From assembly GCA_030407085.1 (NCBI GenBank), contig CM059584.1, forward strand, positions 144,822,001 through 144,886,000: a stretch of DNA of 64,000 nt, in the 5' to 3' direction. The translations under genes and the position numbers were made by a program. The notes under the pieces are model-generated. The model did no database searches and was not told the origin of the DNA. It saw only the letters and a list, made by a program, of their open reading frames with translations. Origin of the DNA: Trichopria drosophilae. Lineage: Eukaryota; Arthropoda; Insecta; Hymenoptera; Diapriidae. This document shows positions 36,401 to 48,880 of the stretch, piece by piece (the stretch's first letter is position 1; the number at the start of each line of letters is the position of its first letter).

Positions 36401-37820
36401 GTTAAATAGCAATTATATTCGGCAATCATGGTAATAGTGAGAGTAGGCGATCCTACATATTAAAAATGAGATAGACGAATATCGAAGCATATAAAATAAT
36501 TTCAAAATGAATGGACGGTGTAATAGAGATAAGGCTTATACTCGCGGGCAGCTGATGTCGATTCTTTATTCTTTCGTCGAGCTGATTTCGACTTCAATGC
36601 AGGAATTGTTATACTTAATCGAGATTATCTATCCTCCACAAATATTGGAACCTCCAACGGTTAATTCCGATATCAAGCTATCGCATCTGCACAAAGTGAT
36701 CAAATTTGTAGCTTTAATTTTATAAGTTGATTTGATTCATTTTTGTTAGTATATAATTGTATCGTGTGAATAACACTTAAATATTCTTACTTATTTTGAA
36801 ATTGATTACTTTTTGTAATGTTTTAAATACTTACATTTCGAATTATAGGAAGACTGCTGATGCTGCAGTCGTCTTTAACGTGTGAGTGATGGGCTTTTTT
36901 GACAGTAAGATGCCAAAAGTGGTGCAGGCATAGGTATACTTAAAATATGGACATGCGGTGAAATAGAGGTTTACAATTTTCATGAAATATATCAATATAA
37001 TATAAGGGGCATTCCATGTAAGATCTTTTTTCACGCAATTTTCAATTTAATTTTTGTCAATCGTTTACCGTTAGTAGCTAGAAAAGAAATGTTCTTGCCC
37101 ATACACAATATTTCAAAATTGACTGTAGTGAAAGTTGTGAGGATATTTGGAAAAATGTAATTTTTTGTTGTCGCAATGTTTAATTTATTTAAGCGCAAAA
37201 GTATCAGAAATGAAATGTATTGCAAAAAAGGCTGAAAACAATTTAACGGTAAAGAACTGAAAAAAATACACACAAATAACGCCAAAGGAAACAAAAATGC
37301 AAACTAAAATAGGTTAGAGTACAGAATATGTCCATAGCCACTCGTATAGTGAAATAAACTTAAAATTAAATTAGACGCCATTCTGGCCATTTTTAATTGT
37401 ACAATGGTAATACTAGGGTTATAATCAGCCATTAAAAATCGGTAATCATCGGCTACCATAGGACAAGGCATTTATAATATTAACAATTTCGCATCAAAGT
37501 TAGGTTTTGAAAATCAAAAAACTTTCGGATACCAAGTTTTCTGAACTGTACGACAAGGTATTATGTTATTAAGTATTAACGCCAAATGGTTAAATGTTAA
37601 AATAATTTTTTATTTCTGGATGTTTCAAACTATTTTTATTGAACAATCATGTCTATTTGCACAGTTTAGAAATTCTCGAATGTCAAAAAATCATTTTTAA
37701 AAAAGTACTTTAAATTTTTTTTCAAAATGTACACCGGGGGACGCATATGGACCTTGAAATCCAGAATTTTCGAAAAAGTTCGATAATCCTCTCAAGATGA
37801 TCCGGACGCATCGAATCTTT
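33441..37820. other. AT-rich intergenic sequence with GC-richer unique blocks
   Basis: Blocks at about 33730-33900, 35290-35570 and 36500-36700 are unique and GC-richer. The second has GATAAG, ACGTG and ATTACCATGGTAAC sites. A 72-codon frame at 36507-36725 is open but unrecognised. A 17-bp direct repeat (TAGTTGCTGGTTAT core) occurs at 34310 and 34445. No gene supported. Confidence 0.35.
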
Positions 37821-37823
37821 ATA

Positions 37824-37850
37824 CCTAACCTAACCTAACTTAACCTAACC
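37824..37850 (-). repeat. Interstitial telomere-type repeat (CCTAA)n
   Basis: Five CCTAA-type units (one reads CTTAA) plus CC. CCTAA/TTAGG is the ancestral insect telomere repeat. The tract lies 28 bp left of the foldback element at 37879. Confidence 0.75.
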
Positions 37851-37878
37851 TTTCCACTTTATTGGTCCGAAAGAACCC

Positions 37879-38838
37879 CGCACAAACCTTATGGAAAGTG
37901 GCCCTCGGTTACATTCTCTCAAACTGATGTACGTTACAGTTCTTGATGTTTGGATGAAAAGTCTCCATGGCCACAAGATCTGAAAATGAATAGTTTTTTC
38001 TGCACGTGTATTCAAAATTCTAAATTTTGATGTAAAAAAATCGCTATTTTGGCTATAGCTCAGTTCCTTTTAAAGATATTCCATCGAGTGAGGGCTGAAG
38101 CTTTTTTCAAGCCCTGCGATTCTTCGTGGTGACATTTTGACCTACGATGAATATTTCTTTAGTTATAACGGCATAAAGGGGAAAAAAATCCAGATTTTTG
38201 CGGTTTTCCGCTTTTAGCTCATTTCAAGTAACGTAAGGTAAAGTAGATAGCGTAATACTGGGAAAAGTTATAGAGATTGGAGACGAAAGAAATGTCATCT
38301 TATACATTACGTTTTGATAAAAATGTAGCCCATAAGGAGTCCGTTAATATGAGAGAATTTACGAAAATCGAAATTAGGATGCACTTCACGTGCTCAGTTT
38401 TTAGCAAAACGGTCATAAAGGGTACAGTTGTTCATCGTTTTGAGCTCTACACCTTTTTTTGTGTGATATTACGTTAACTACTTAGCGAAATGAATTAAAA
38501 GCGGAAAACCACAAAAATTAGAATTTTTCACCGTTTATGCTGTTATAACTAAAGAAATCTTCATTGTAGGTCAAAATGCCATTAAGATCAATGGCAGGGC
38601 TCGAAAAAAGCTTTAAAATGAGCCCATACACGATGAAATATCTTAAAAACAAACTGAGGTATAGCAAAATAAGTTATTTTTTATAGCAAAATACTAAAAA
38701 TTTGGGCACAGGCACATAAAAAACTATTCATTTTCAGGCTTTGTGGCAATGGGGACTTCTCATCGGAACATCAAAAGCTATAACATACATCGGTTTGAAC
38801 AAATTTAACCGAGGGCCACTTTGCATAAGGTTTGTTCG
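37879..38838. mobile_element. 960-bp diverged foldback element
   Basis: Left CGCACAAACCTTATGGAAAG mirrors right CTTTGCATAAGGTTTGTTCG. Inverted similarity continues through both arms for about 440 bp with many substitutions and indels. Internal words such as TGAATATTTCTTTAGTTATA resemble TGAATATTTCTCTTGTTATA in the U6-inserted element at 2047-2996, so the two may be distant relatives. No coding capacity. Confidence 0.75.
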
Positions 38839-40639
38839 AAAATCTGAAAACAATTCAACAGCCTCCATTTTACCGTCTTAATAAAAATGTGTGAATTTTT
38901 CTAACAAAAATTTGCAATGCCTCCATTCGAACGGACATATGTTGTCATTGGAGGAAATTTAGTTGTAAATATTACAAAATTATCATATTTCTTTGCTCGT
39001 TATATGACCAGCCTCCTATATTGATTTCTCAATGGGAAAGATTTTGAATGAAAACGGAAATACGACTTAGTGAGTATGAATTTTAAAAAATGTGTATAAA
39101 AATTTTGTTTGTAATTGCTGCTATGTATTTTAACCGTATTGTTAAAAAAAATTCTTTTGTACTTTTATTAAAGCTTTTTTCTGAAGATTTATCCGAAACG
39201 TAACATCAGTGTGTTGATTATTTCATTTCCAACACGAAGAATTGAAGTAAAAGGACCGTCATCTCAAGGAATTAATTTTTCAACAATTAAAATATTATTT
39301 AATTTAAATGTAAAACGAGCAAAAAAATATTTATTTCTATTGTCTGTGAAAATTACCGAAATATTCTGTCGTTGAAGGTTTTAAAATTTTGGCAATAATG
39401 ATTGATCCTCTAGAAAATATTGGTCACATTTTTTTTAGAAACTCTGGATTTTGATTCATATTTGGTAAATTTTGCAGGAAATGGTCTATAATCTTTTATG
39501 GTTGTTCGGTAATGGTAGTCAACGTTATTTTACAAACTTAAGGAGGATATAAGGTGTTCCACCGGTAAGAGGTAATTGTGACTGATCCCTTCCTTTTTGT
39601 AATTTTTACGTGTGACGTAATCCCCATCATTGGTGGCATGGAAAATGTAAAAGGAATTATTACAGAACAGTCGAGTAAAATGATAGAAGGCGGGCACAAT
39701 GTTACAACAAAAATATAAAAAAATCTAGTCTACTGTAAATTTGCGAAATCAATGTGGGAAATACCGCATCAAAGAGAGCAAATAAATACGATTATATAAA
39801 CGGAAATTACCACTTTCATCTATCTGTAACACAGGTTATACACTCATATTTTTTTAATCGCTCATTCAAGTATCAATGTCGATGATCTTGTACATACTTC
39901 CGTCCGTGCGTGTGATATTTTTTGTAGCTTCCTTAACTCGCAATGGAACAGACGGATTAAAATTCTTTATCTTAAATATAAAATTTACAGCTGATTTACC
40001 AGTTAGATCATATCTGATCCTATATAAAATTTGAATGGTTTAGGAATATTTTTGCTATCAAATGGAATGTTCTTTTTGGTAGTAACTCCTTTTTCGTATG
40101 AAATGTTTGAATAATAGTGCTGAAAAAGAAGTTACCATGTATGTTAAAATATTTCAGATTATAATTAGACGAATGATATTTATTCCAGAACATTCTGGAA
40201 GTATTTTTTTACCATCTTTAGCCTTTGAACTATTTAACGTTTCCCAATTATCACAGCGAAGTAGATGAAAATTAAAAACCATTAACAAAACATTATAACT
40301 TTTTTTGTCGTGTTTTTTTTTTGTTGTTTCTACATTTTTGTAACTAAGAAGAGTTTACCAAAAAGGTTGTTCTCGTATTATCAAGGGACAAAATCGCCAA
40401 GTATGGTACATCACAGTAAATAAAAATGCAATAAAAAGAATACAAAATTTCAAATTCTTTTAATTCAGCAACTACACTGTGTTTAAAACGGCGGATAATT
40501 GAAATTATGAATACTTCATATATTGACAGGAAGTCAAACAGTAAGCATCCAATTCTTTAAAATAAAAAAAAAAATGAGAATAGAAAACAATTGAAGAAAG
40601 TCAAGAGATTCAATTCAGAACCTGAAGTCTGAATTACAT
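38839..40639. other. AT-rich intergenic sequence
   Basis: Nothing recognised beyond homopolymer runs. Confidence 0.45.
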
Positions 40640-40643
40640 TTAA

Positions 40644-42088
40644 CCCATTAACGCCGAGGTGATCAGAATTTTTACTAACTTTTCAACGTGTTTATTTATT
40701 ATGTAATCGGACCAAAAAAATAATGCAATACCTTTACTCCTATGCAAAATTTGATGCTCTTTCAGAATCTGAACTCAAAATTTCAATTAGACACTAAGAA
40801 AAAAAATATGGCCGTTTTAAACGTGAAAAACGTGAAATTTTTCGAAAAAAAAATTTTTTCGCATTTTTTTTCACAATGATACCGCAAAGGTATCGACTTT
40901 CTACTATGATCAGAGGTGATCATGGCACTCGAACATTAAGTGGAATTTTTTTTCAGAAAAATTCATCGACGCGTTTTTGCAAAATGGCGGCGGGAATGAA
41001 AAAATTTTATAAAAATCTTAATCTATTGTTTTTTTAAAAACTATAAAGTTTAGACAAAAATTTCTAAGAACAAAAATGTCTTAAAATTAGTCAAAGAACA
41101 CTCTCAAATATTTTCAGAATTTTTTGAGATAATTTTTGATTTTTGAAAATTTGAAAAAATCAAATTTTCGAAAAAATGTTTGAAAACATTTGTGAGTGTT
41201 TCTTGACTAATTTTAAGATTTTTTTGTTCTGAAAAACTTTTTCGTAAAGTATAAAGAAAAACCTTTTTCTTGAATTGTACATAAAATTTTGTTTCTATCT
41301 ACACGGAGAGACCCAAGGTGTAATTTTCGTACCACCCCCTACATTTGATAAAGGTACTAGAGAGTTTGTACCCGAAACGTACCAAAGTGTGCATCGAAAT
41401 CGTCCGAAGTTGTCTGACTGTAGCACGGTGAATACGGGACGACGGGACGACGTCCACGCCGTTGTCTCTGGGTAATGCTAAGAGTAGAAAAACCAATGTA
41501 TATGCACAGAATCGGCAAGAAAGTAGTCAAGGAATACTTTCAAATTTTTTGAAAAATTTTTTCGAAAATTTGATTTTTAAAATTTGTTGAAAATCAAAAA
41601 TTATCTCCAAAAATTCTGAAAAAATTGAGAGTGTTCTTTGACTAATTTTAAGACATTTTTGTTCTTAGAAATTTTTGTCTAAACTTTATAGTTTTTAAAA
41701 AAACAATAGATTAAGATTTTTATACAATTTTTTCATTCCCGCCGCCATTTTGCAAAAACGCGTCGATGAATTTTTCTGAAAAAAATTCCTCTTAATGTTT
41801 GAGTGCCATGATCACATCTGATCATAGTAGAAAGTCGATACCTTTGCGGTATCATTGTGAAAAAAAATGCGAAAAAATATTTTTTTCGAAAAATTTCACG
41901 TTTTTCACGTTTAAAACGGCCATATTTTTTTTTCTCAGTGTCTAATTGAAATTTTGAGCTCAGATTCTGAAAGAGCATCAAATTTTGCATAGGAGTAAAG
42001 GTATTGCATTATTTTTTTGGTCCGATTACATAATAAATAAACACGTTGAAAAGTTAGTAAAAATTCTGATCACCTCGGCGTTAATGGG
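40644..42088. mobile_element. piggyBac-type TTAA-flanked foldback element
   Basis: TTAA (40640-40643) precedes CCCATTAACGCCGAGGTGAT and TTAA (42089-42092) follows the exact complement. A TTAA target and CCC...GGG ends are typical of piggyBac elements. Arms 40644-41206 and 41522-42088 are highly similar over more than 550 bp, so the copy looks fairly young. The central 315 bp is not palindromic; its 41300-41475 part is GC-richer. No transposase frame is present, so it is non-autonomous. The left arm contains a nested hairpin at about 41062-41232. Confidence 0.85.
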
Positions 42089-42092
42089 TTAA

Positions 42093-45000
42093 TTTCAATT
42101 CTTTTTCATTTGCTGGGATGATAACTTATATTCGCTATTTTGAATACTCCATTTTATTGATAGAATATTGTATAATTTTCGCATATTTAAAAACTATGAA
42201 AGATTACATAGAATTTATCAGGTGAACTCTACCTAGTGAAACTACATGTTTTCCTACGCATAATGTATTTTACACGCTATACTCGTATTTTATACGCCGC
42301 CTTGGATTTGCACACTGAAAAAATCAATCCAAAGTCATTAACACTCATGATTGTTACTTGTTTAGTAGCAAAAATCACCGCAAGGTGGCGAGAACCCCGA
42401 AATGGATGTCCACATCTAAAGCAACTCATTGATTTATAGATTTAGATTGACTGCACTAACAAGTTACTTAACCTAAAATACAGTCGAGACAGACATTGAG
42501 TCTTCCTCGGATTTTGAATATTATTTTTTTGGATGATGAATCATATTATAAGAGATCAATGAGCTTTACACTTAAATTTACAAGCAATTCAGATTTTAAA
42601 AAAATAGTACCAAAATTTCATTTTGTACGCCTGTAAGAGTTTTACAGCTCTCTAAAGGTATTGAATACCTTCGCTGTTAAAAATGTGGAATTTTCTAAAG
42701 TGTTGACATTTTAGCCGCCGTTTTAGATATGCCTTAATTTGGGATCTTCTATCGTCGAGACAATGATTCTTATCGGATTATCATTTTATTAAGACCGATA
42801 CACACCAACACTAATTTTTGTTTATTAAATTTAGAATGGTCGAGTATGTGTAGAATGTATTTTTTTTAATGTTGAAGAGACTTAAAAATAAATAAAAAAG
42901 TTGTTTCTTCCCCGTATTATGTTTTTCTTAAGTGAAAATATTCTTGGATTGATTTTCTTTGTAAAACGGAGTAAATTAACCAGGTGTTGACAAAAATTGT
43001 TTATTTATTGTTAACATTTCAACCTATTTATTTTAGGTCCTCTGCAGAAATATATAAATACTGTTAATATTGAAAAACCGCATATAAATATTAATTTTAA
43101 AAACTACAAAATTTAGAAAATCGATAAGTTCAAATAATTTTAGTTTTTAAAATGGGAAAATGTCAAGATAATTAGATTTAAACATTTTTTTTTTAATATT
43201 ATGTTTCTGATTTTCTTATCTTTGAAATTTGCTGGAAACACTATTCTGGATGTTTTTTTAATGTATAAAAATAATTTGTTTGAGTATCCTGACACTAATG
43301 TTAAATAAAATGAGTAAAACTCAGTAAGAAAAGCAAATATAATCTTTATACTTTAGTCACCTATATTTCGTTATAAAGTCAAAGGAACATTGAAATTATT
43401 TGAACTTTTACATATTGAAGGTTTTCGTATCGAACGTTACAAGTAAATATTTGTGTAAGATGTATTAGTGCAGTTTTAAATTTTGAAGATTGAATTAAAT
43501 GAATGTCATCGGAAATGAATCAATGCTGTATCAAATATGCGATGTTATGGATTAAGTAATGAAAAATATGCATTTGGAAGATACAATTGTTCAAATGTAA
43601 TTTGATTTGTATTTGCTTAACTAAAAAATGGAAAAGTGCAACCCCGAAATATCGCAAAAACTTGATTTAGAAAAAATAGTACAAAATAGAAGTACAATTT
43701 CTTAACTGTCGCTAATGGGTTAAATTGCGTATGGATTTTTCAACTTTGCTAAAAGAGCAGCTATATGACGTTTATTTTTAATCCAGTTAAAGGGACAAGG
43801 AAGTGCTAATAAAGCAGTGATGGAACTAAAAAAATTTGTGTCGCGCACATCTCGCGCTTCCTCCCCTTTTCCTTTAATCTCGAGAGGCATGAAACCGCGA
43901 GATTCCCACGTTCTCCGTATAAGGATTTCGATAAGAGTGTTTGCTCGTAAGTATGGTTCTAAAACGGTCCACCGACCATGGCAATTTCAAAAGGTATATA
44001 AAAAAAATCGAGGCAAGAGCTTTTTAGCAAATATTTAGTTGCGACCGATTTATTTCCGGTTCGTTATACTTTTTTATTTGGATCATTACAACGTAATTCT
44101 GTCGATGACTTTCGTCTGCTTTACTATAAATGTCACCTATAAGTTCCATCAGAAGAAGAGAACACTATACCGAGAATTCCGGATGATAATGTTGAGTTTG
44201 AAATTACCATTCTTTCTGATAATAATGACTACAAGTTCTTGGATTTTTATATTCAGACCATGAACGTTATTAGAAATATGACTACACATAAGGAACCAAT
44301 AATTAATAGGAATAGGAGTTATCGTAACGTTCATATATGACCTGAAGATTAACTTTATAACTGAAATGCATCTAAACCTAACGTACATTGATGTCGCTAT
44401 AACTCTCAATACAACCGCTATACAATTAACTGTGAAATATTACAAAAATATATAAAATGTAAAGTTTATTATTCAAAAGCTCTTTTATATGCACACATTC
44501 TTTTACTAGACAAATTCATCTACGTAAATTAAACAATATAACATATATACATTAATTTCGCATTCCCATACGTATCAACGCATGTACATTTAACATCGCT
44601 TCGCAAACGCACCTAAACGCAAAAATATATCTTGTCGCAAGTATATATCAGATATGAAATGAAGTCACAATAGCATGTATATATATGAACTTCGAAAAAG
44701 TTCTTGCATGGTCAGAAAACTGGAATCGGATATTCGACATTTAGCGTTAATTGTATGAAACTTTATAAAATCGCAAACTCATGCAGACGTCAAGTTGTGC
44801 AACGGTCTTATAAATGTTTTAATAACTTAAATATTCGTAATATTGCAACCAACTTTTGAGGAATAATGTAAATGTTTATACAACTTGAGTAGTGTATTAC
44901 AATGCAGTGAATGAAGTTTTAAAATCATTTTAATGACTTGAAGTACATATTACAAGATAAATAACGTTTATGGATTTCTAAAAACGTTTAGAAAGACTTT

Positions 45001-47153
45001 TAAGTTGTAAAATTTTCAATAGTGGTAGTTTTACAAACATTTTTAGTAAACACTTTTATAAACACTTTTTTAAAACTTTGTGCTACGTGGAATGTGTTTT
45101 AAACATTAAAATGACACAAAATTATGTAAGAAAGATGTGTTAATGCTCTTTGAAACCTTTAGAACCCAATAATATGACAAAGTTACAGAAAGGTTACAAC
45201 CTTAACATTTAAACTGTTATAATATCAAAAAAAGGTTTCTTGTAGCGTATCTTAAAGTGTAAGATGGTGATAATCTTATAGAGAACATAAAATTTAATGT
45301 TACAAAGTTACTCACACTAACGTTATGTTAACCTTAATATAAAGTTACCATTTTAACTGACTTAGTTAAACATTTTTAAATTTGGTTTCTTTTGTTGGAT
45401 TTTTAAACAATGTTTTTGATAAAATCAGGCATTTTTATTTAAAAAAAAACAGACGCTATTTTTTTAATTTTCAAAATTTTGTAAAACTAAAATATTGCAA
45501 AAAAAGAAGATATGAAACATTACTAAAAAACCGAGCAGAAATATGTTGATTTTTAACAAGAATAGAGAGATTTGAAAATAATTTTCCAAATGTTTCGGAC
45601 AAAAGTTATGAGTAAGTAGCGTAAAAAGTAGCGTAATTTATTCAAGGTGCTCGTAACTTTGTGGACTTTTTTGTTTGTTGCAAAACAAAACAATACGTAT
45701 ATTTGTATTTACCAAAAAGAACCATAAAAGTCATATAAAATTGATTTATTTGATATGAAATTGGTCATTAAACGATCGGGTCCATATTCGGAAATACGAC
45801 TTCAATAATATTTTTTGCTATTTCTTATCTTGTAATGAAACTCATTTTTATTAATTCATATGGAATTTTAGTCAACAAGTTTGCAACATTAAGGTATAAT
45901 TTTTGGATTTATTACCTCATACATTTCTGAACTTACCTTGTATGTTACGTCAAGAAAATTGATGTCCAAGTGATGTACGTATAATGATGAGTACAGAGTG
46001 AAAAGTGGAAGAAGCGTAAAGTAAAAAAAAGTACTTTCTTGTTAACAGACTCACTCCAATTTCACTCTATAAGGTGTGAATTTCCTCTCAGCACCATTTA
46101 AATACAATAATTAGTAAATTATGATACAATACACGTAAAAATAAATGTTAAAATAACAGGGCAACTAACGACTAGAAAAATTCATTTTTAAAACGTTTTT
46201 TTATTCATAATAATAACATATGATTCGCGTAATAATTCCTTACAAACGATTTTTGCGCAGTCGTTCATTCCGAACACTATTACAAAGTAAATTCGCACCT
46301 TTTCGGTAAATAAATATCTAAGTACAAAAGCTATGCAAAACTCGGTCGCTGGTTTTAAAAATATTATTACTCTCGTGAAGTTTTCAAATCTTCCATAAAG
46401 CAAAATTTTATATTTTTCGTTTATACTTTCCTAAAAGGTTCTCATACGTAATATCGGCTGTACAATTTTTTTGTTCGTAAGCACCACACTATTCTATCCA
46501 CATTTCTACGTGTCTTAAAATACTTTTCGCGAACGCTACGAAACGACACGCCTTAGAGAAGATAAAAATGCCGGAATGAATTTTGCGTGACATCTGTTTC
46601 TTAATACTCGGTAAGTGTGGTTTTTAAGGATCGTGCGATGATCAAGTCGGAATGTCATTGTTATATCATTTCAGGCATTCCCGACAATTAACAGACTCGA
46701 ATGGAATGCGATTCCGAGATCATTATATCAGAAATAAAAAATCTGAATTTTGTAAAAATATCAAAAAATCGTAAAATGCGATCGAAAAAATTAAAAAAAG
46801 CAGAAATAATGCTGAAGATTTACCATCGCAGGTCAGCTTGTGCTCGATCGAATTCTACTTGTTTATTTGAACAGTGCCTTTGCAGACTCGATCGAGAGGT
46901 TCGCAATAAACTACGACGTCCACGGTTTATACTAGACACGGCGTTTATGTTATTGGCCGATCGAAAGAAGTAAGGTTTGTTTGGCCTGAAAATGGCTGCT
47001 GTCATGGAATGATGTCATGGACTCTCGTGGTGCGGTGTTACATCTCGTGCACGGCCATACATGTGTTCCAAAACTGACACTTATATACGTATATTTGTGT
47101 ACGTACTATCGGTTACGAACTAATCGATCACTGTAATTACACCTTAATTACAT
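42093..47153. other. AT-rich intergenic sequence downstream of SoxE
   Basis: No gene recognised. A unique GC-richer block lies at about 43830-44000. CTAATGGGTTAA at 43705-43716 resembles a lone piggyBac-type end. A diverged CCGCCATTTTGGACGCCATT near 47301 may be a relic of the ~120-bp family. Parts of 46480-47050 are less AT-rich but hold no convincing frame. Confidence 0.4.
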
Positions 47154-47828
47154 TTTATTTGGCTATTTTGCGCCTAGCTTCTCTCCCAAGAAAATATGAA
47201 TTCATTATTGGAAGTCGAACTTTCAAAACGAACGTAATTGTTGCATCTATTTTACACGTTATAAATAATAAAATGTTGGGGTCAATATGGTGCACAATAT
47301 TCCGCCATTTTGGACGCCATTACAACAAATTCCATGATTCTAAGTGGAGAACGTTTAGTATGAAATTTCTTCGTCTTTAAAATGTACATTTTACACTTTA
47401 TGTTAAAAGTTAAAAATGACAGATGCAGCTTACAATTTTATAAATAATATCTGCCATACTGCATCAGAAATAACTTAATAAAAATAAAACACAACATATT
47501 CTCTTGATTTGGTATATTCATCATCTCAAAACGTTGGCGCTTACCGTTTTGATGCGACGCCGTCCTCAGAAGTTTACTTGGGTTTGCTTTTAAACTGGAT
47601 CCAACGTTCAGGATAAAGAGTGTCGAAGTTCTCAGAAACCTATTCGAAATTTATCATCTCGAGTTCTTAACGACTAATTTCTTTGTGCAACGAAGGAAAA
47701 TTCGTTCCTTACGTGAACCGAAGTTAGGCTGCGTAGAAATGAAGCTTTCGAGCTTTTTCAATTCGAACTCGAAGAAAGAACTGGGTTCTTGATTTACAGA
47801 AGCTCATAAAATTACTTAAAAATGATTT
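47154..47828 (-). other. Probable 3' UTR of SoxE with a candidate poly(A) signal
   Basis: Sequence immediately downstream of the SoxE stop codon on the minus strand. It has no long reading frame and its base composition is somewhat richer than the surrounding AT-rich DNA, as in many 3' UTRs. A minus-strand AATAAA lies at 47159-47154, about 670 bp after the stop, and is a plausible poly(A) signal. Other AATAAA hexamers are common by chance here, so the UTR end is a guess. Confidence 0.35.
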
Positions 47829-48084
47829 TTACTGCAATGAAAGGTACGACCATGGCTCGCTTGGTATGTAATGGTGGCATGGTGGAGGATAGGAAGATGG
47901 TACATGAGGATGTGATATTTGCGATTGCACATGTTGATGTTGTGTGGAGATGTATTGGACAGGAGGAAGCGGTGTCTGGAGTTCGTGATACCTAATCATT
48001 TCTTGTGTTCGATCCTCCCAAAGATTGCCGGAAACATTGGAATCGCAGAAACGCTTACTGGGTCTATCGATTTCCTCTTCGTAT
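47829..48084 (-). CDS. Sox100B: SoxE transcription factor, last coding exon with stop codon
   Basis: Minus-strand terminal exon, 256 bp. It starts after a TTTCCTCACAG acceptor; its first base completes a split Arg codon, and 84 codons follow to a TAA stop at 47831-47829. The peptide begins YEEEIDRPSKRFCDSN and is rich in His, Pro, Gln and Tyr (for example STQHQHVQSQISHPH and PSSYPPPCHHYIP), ending SEPWSYLSLQ. A His/Pro/Gln/Tyr-rich C-terminus is usual for SOX activation domains; no finer motif is recognised. Splicing this exon to the one at 48161-48453 is supported by phase (2 then 1), canonical sites and absence of internal stops. The four exons together encode about 344 residues. Confidence 0.87.
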
Positions 48085-48160
48085 CTGTGAGGAAATGAAC
48101 AAAAAGGTAAATACTACCAAAAATTGGCGAAGCAGAAAATTTTAAAAGTTTCAAACTCAC

Positions 48161-48453
48161 CTATTAATCATCCATGATGCGGCAGTCGTGGTGGGCGTAT
48201 TAGGATACTGGTGAATCGTAGAAGGGGCTTGTTGCGTGAGAAACTCTAGATCTTCACATTCGACTTCGCACTCAGGAAGACTCATTGGCAGGAACCCACC
48301 TAAGGATCTTTGAGTGTCGAAATAACTTTCTTCAATTGATAAACCTTTGGTGATCTCTAAGTCCACTCCATTATTCTGTTGCGTCGTGTCAACCTGCGCC
48401 GATGTCGTTACATCAGGCTGATAAAGAGGACCATTTTGCTGATGTTGCTGGCC
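48161..48453 (-). CDS. Sox100B: SoxE transcription factor, third coding exon in the window
   Basis: Minus-strand exon, 293 bp, from a TTTTATAG|GGC acceptor (phase 0) to an AATAG|GTGAGT donor (phase 2). It is separated from the preceding exon by an 87-bp intron and from the next by a 76-bp intron. It encodes 97 residues plus two bases. The start is Gln-rich (GQQHQQNGPLYQ), the middle is acidic and hydrophobic (ECEVECEDLEFL), and the end is Thr-rich (NTPTTTAASWMINR). No folded domain is recognised. The acidic stretch would suit the transactivation region that SoxE proteins carry C-terminal to the HMG box, but that role is an inference. The splice sites are canonical and the frame is kept on both sides. 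Confidence 0.88.
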
Positions 48454-48540
48454 CTATAAAATAATCATAAAAAATTCGTTTGGTAATGTTTACTATGAAT
48501 GTTGGAAGTTAGAAGCCTTTGGATCTAATTAATTCAATAC

Positions 48541-48880
48541 CTGATTGGCGTAGTGCTGCCCCCTGGGAGTGGTGGGTGGGGTTGGTGGAGATAGACCCTG
48601 CGAAGGTGTCGTAGGTGGAGACGAACTTAAAACGGATTGAGGAGAATTTGAGCCATGTAGGCCTCTCGGGCTCAAAGTCTCTTGCTTCATCGACCTAGGC
48701 ATATTGAAAGCTATGTTCGTCTGGCTCACCGATGTGGAAGATTCGCGGCAGGCCGATCCGTTCATTTTTTTCTCCCGTCGTCGAGGTTGGTACTTGTAGT
48801 CCGGATGCTTATGCTTATGAATCACTCGCAGACGGTCCGCCTCCTCGAGGAAGGGTTTCTTCTGAGCCTCGGAGAGATCT
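48541..48880 (-). CDS. Sox100B: SoxE transcription factor, exon with C-terminal half of HMG box and Pro/Ser/Thr linker
   Basis: Minus-strand exon, 340 bp. Its first base completes the split Arg codon after a TATGTCGCAG acceptor, and 113 codons follow to a CAG|GTATTG donor in phase 0. It reads [19 protein letters not shown], then [18 protein letters not shown], finishing the HMG box with the group E hallmark YKYQPRRR and a basic nuclear-localisation tail. Downstream comes a low-complexity Ser/Pro/Thr region with [12 protein letters not shown], closely resembling the [10 protein letters not shown] motif in the central (K2-type) region of vertebrate Sox8/9/10. That is independent support for group E. 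An apparent upstream Met in the same open frame (near 48909) lies in the intron and is not the true start. Together with the exon at 60120-60266 it gives an uninterrupted HMG box of normal length. Confidence 0.95.
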
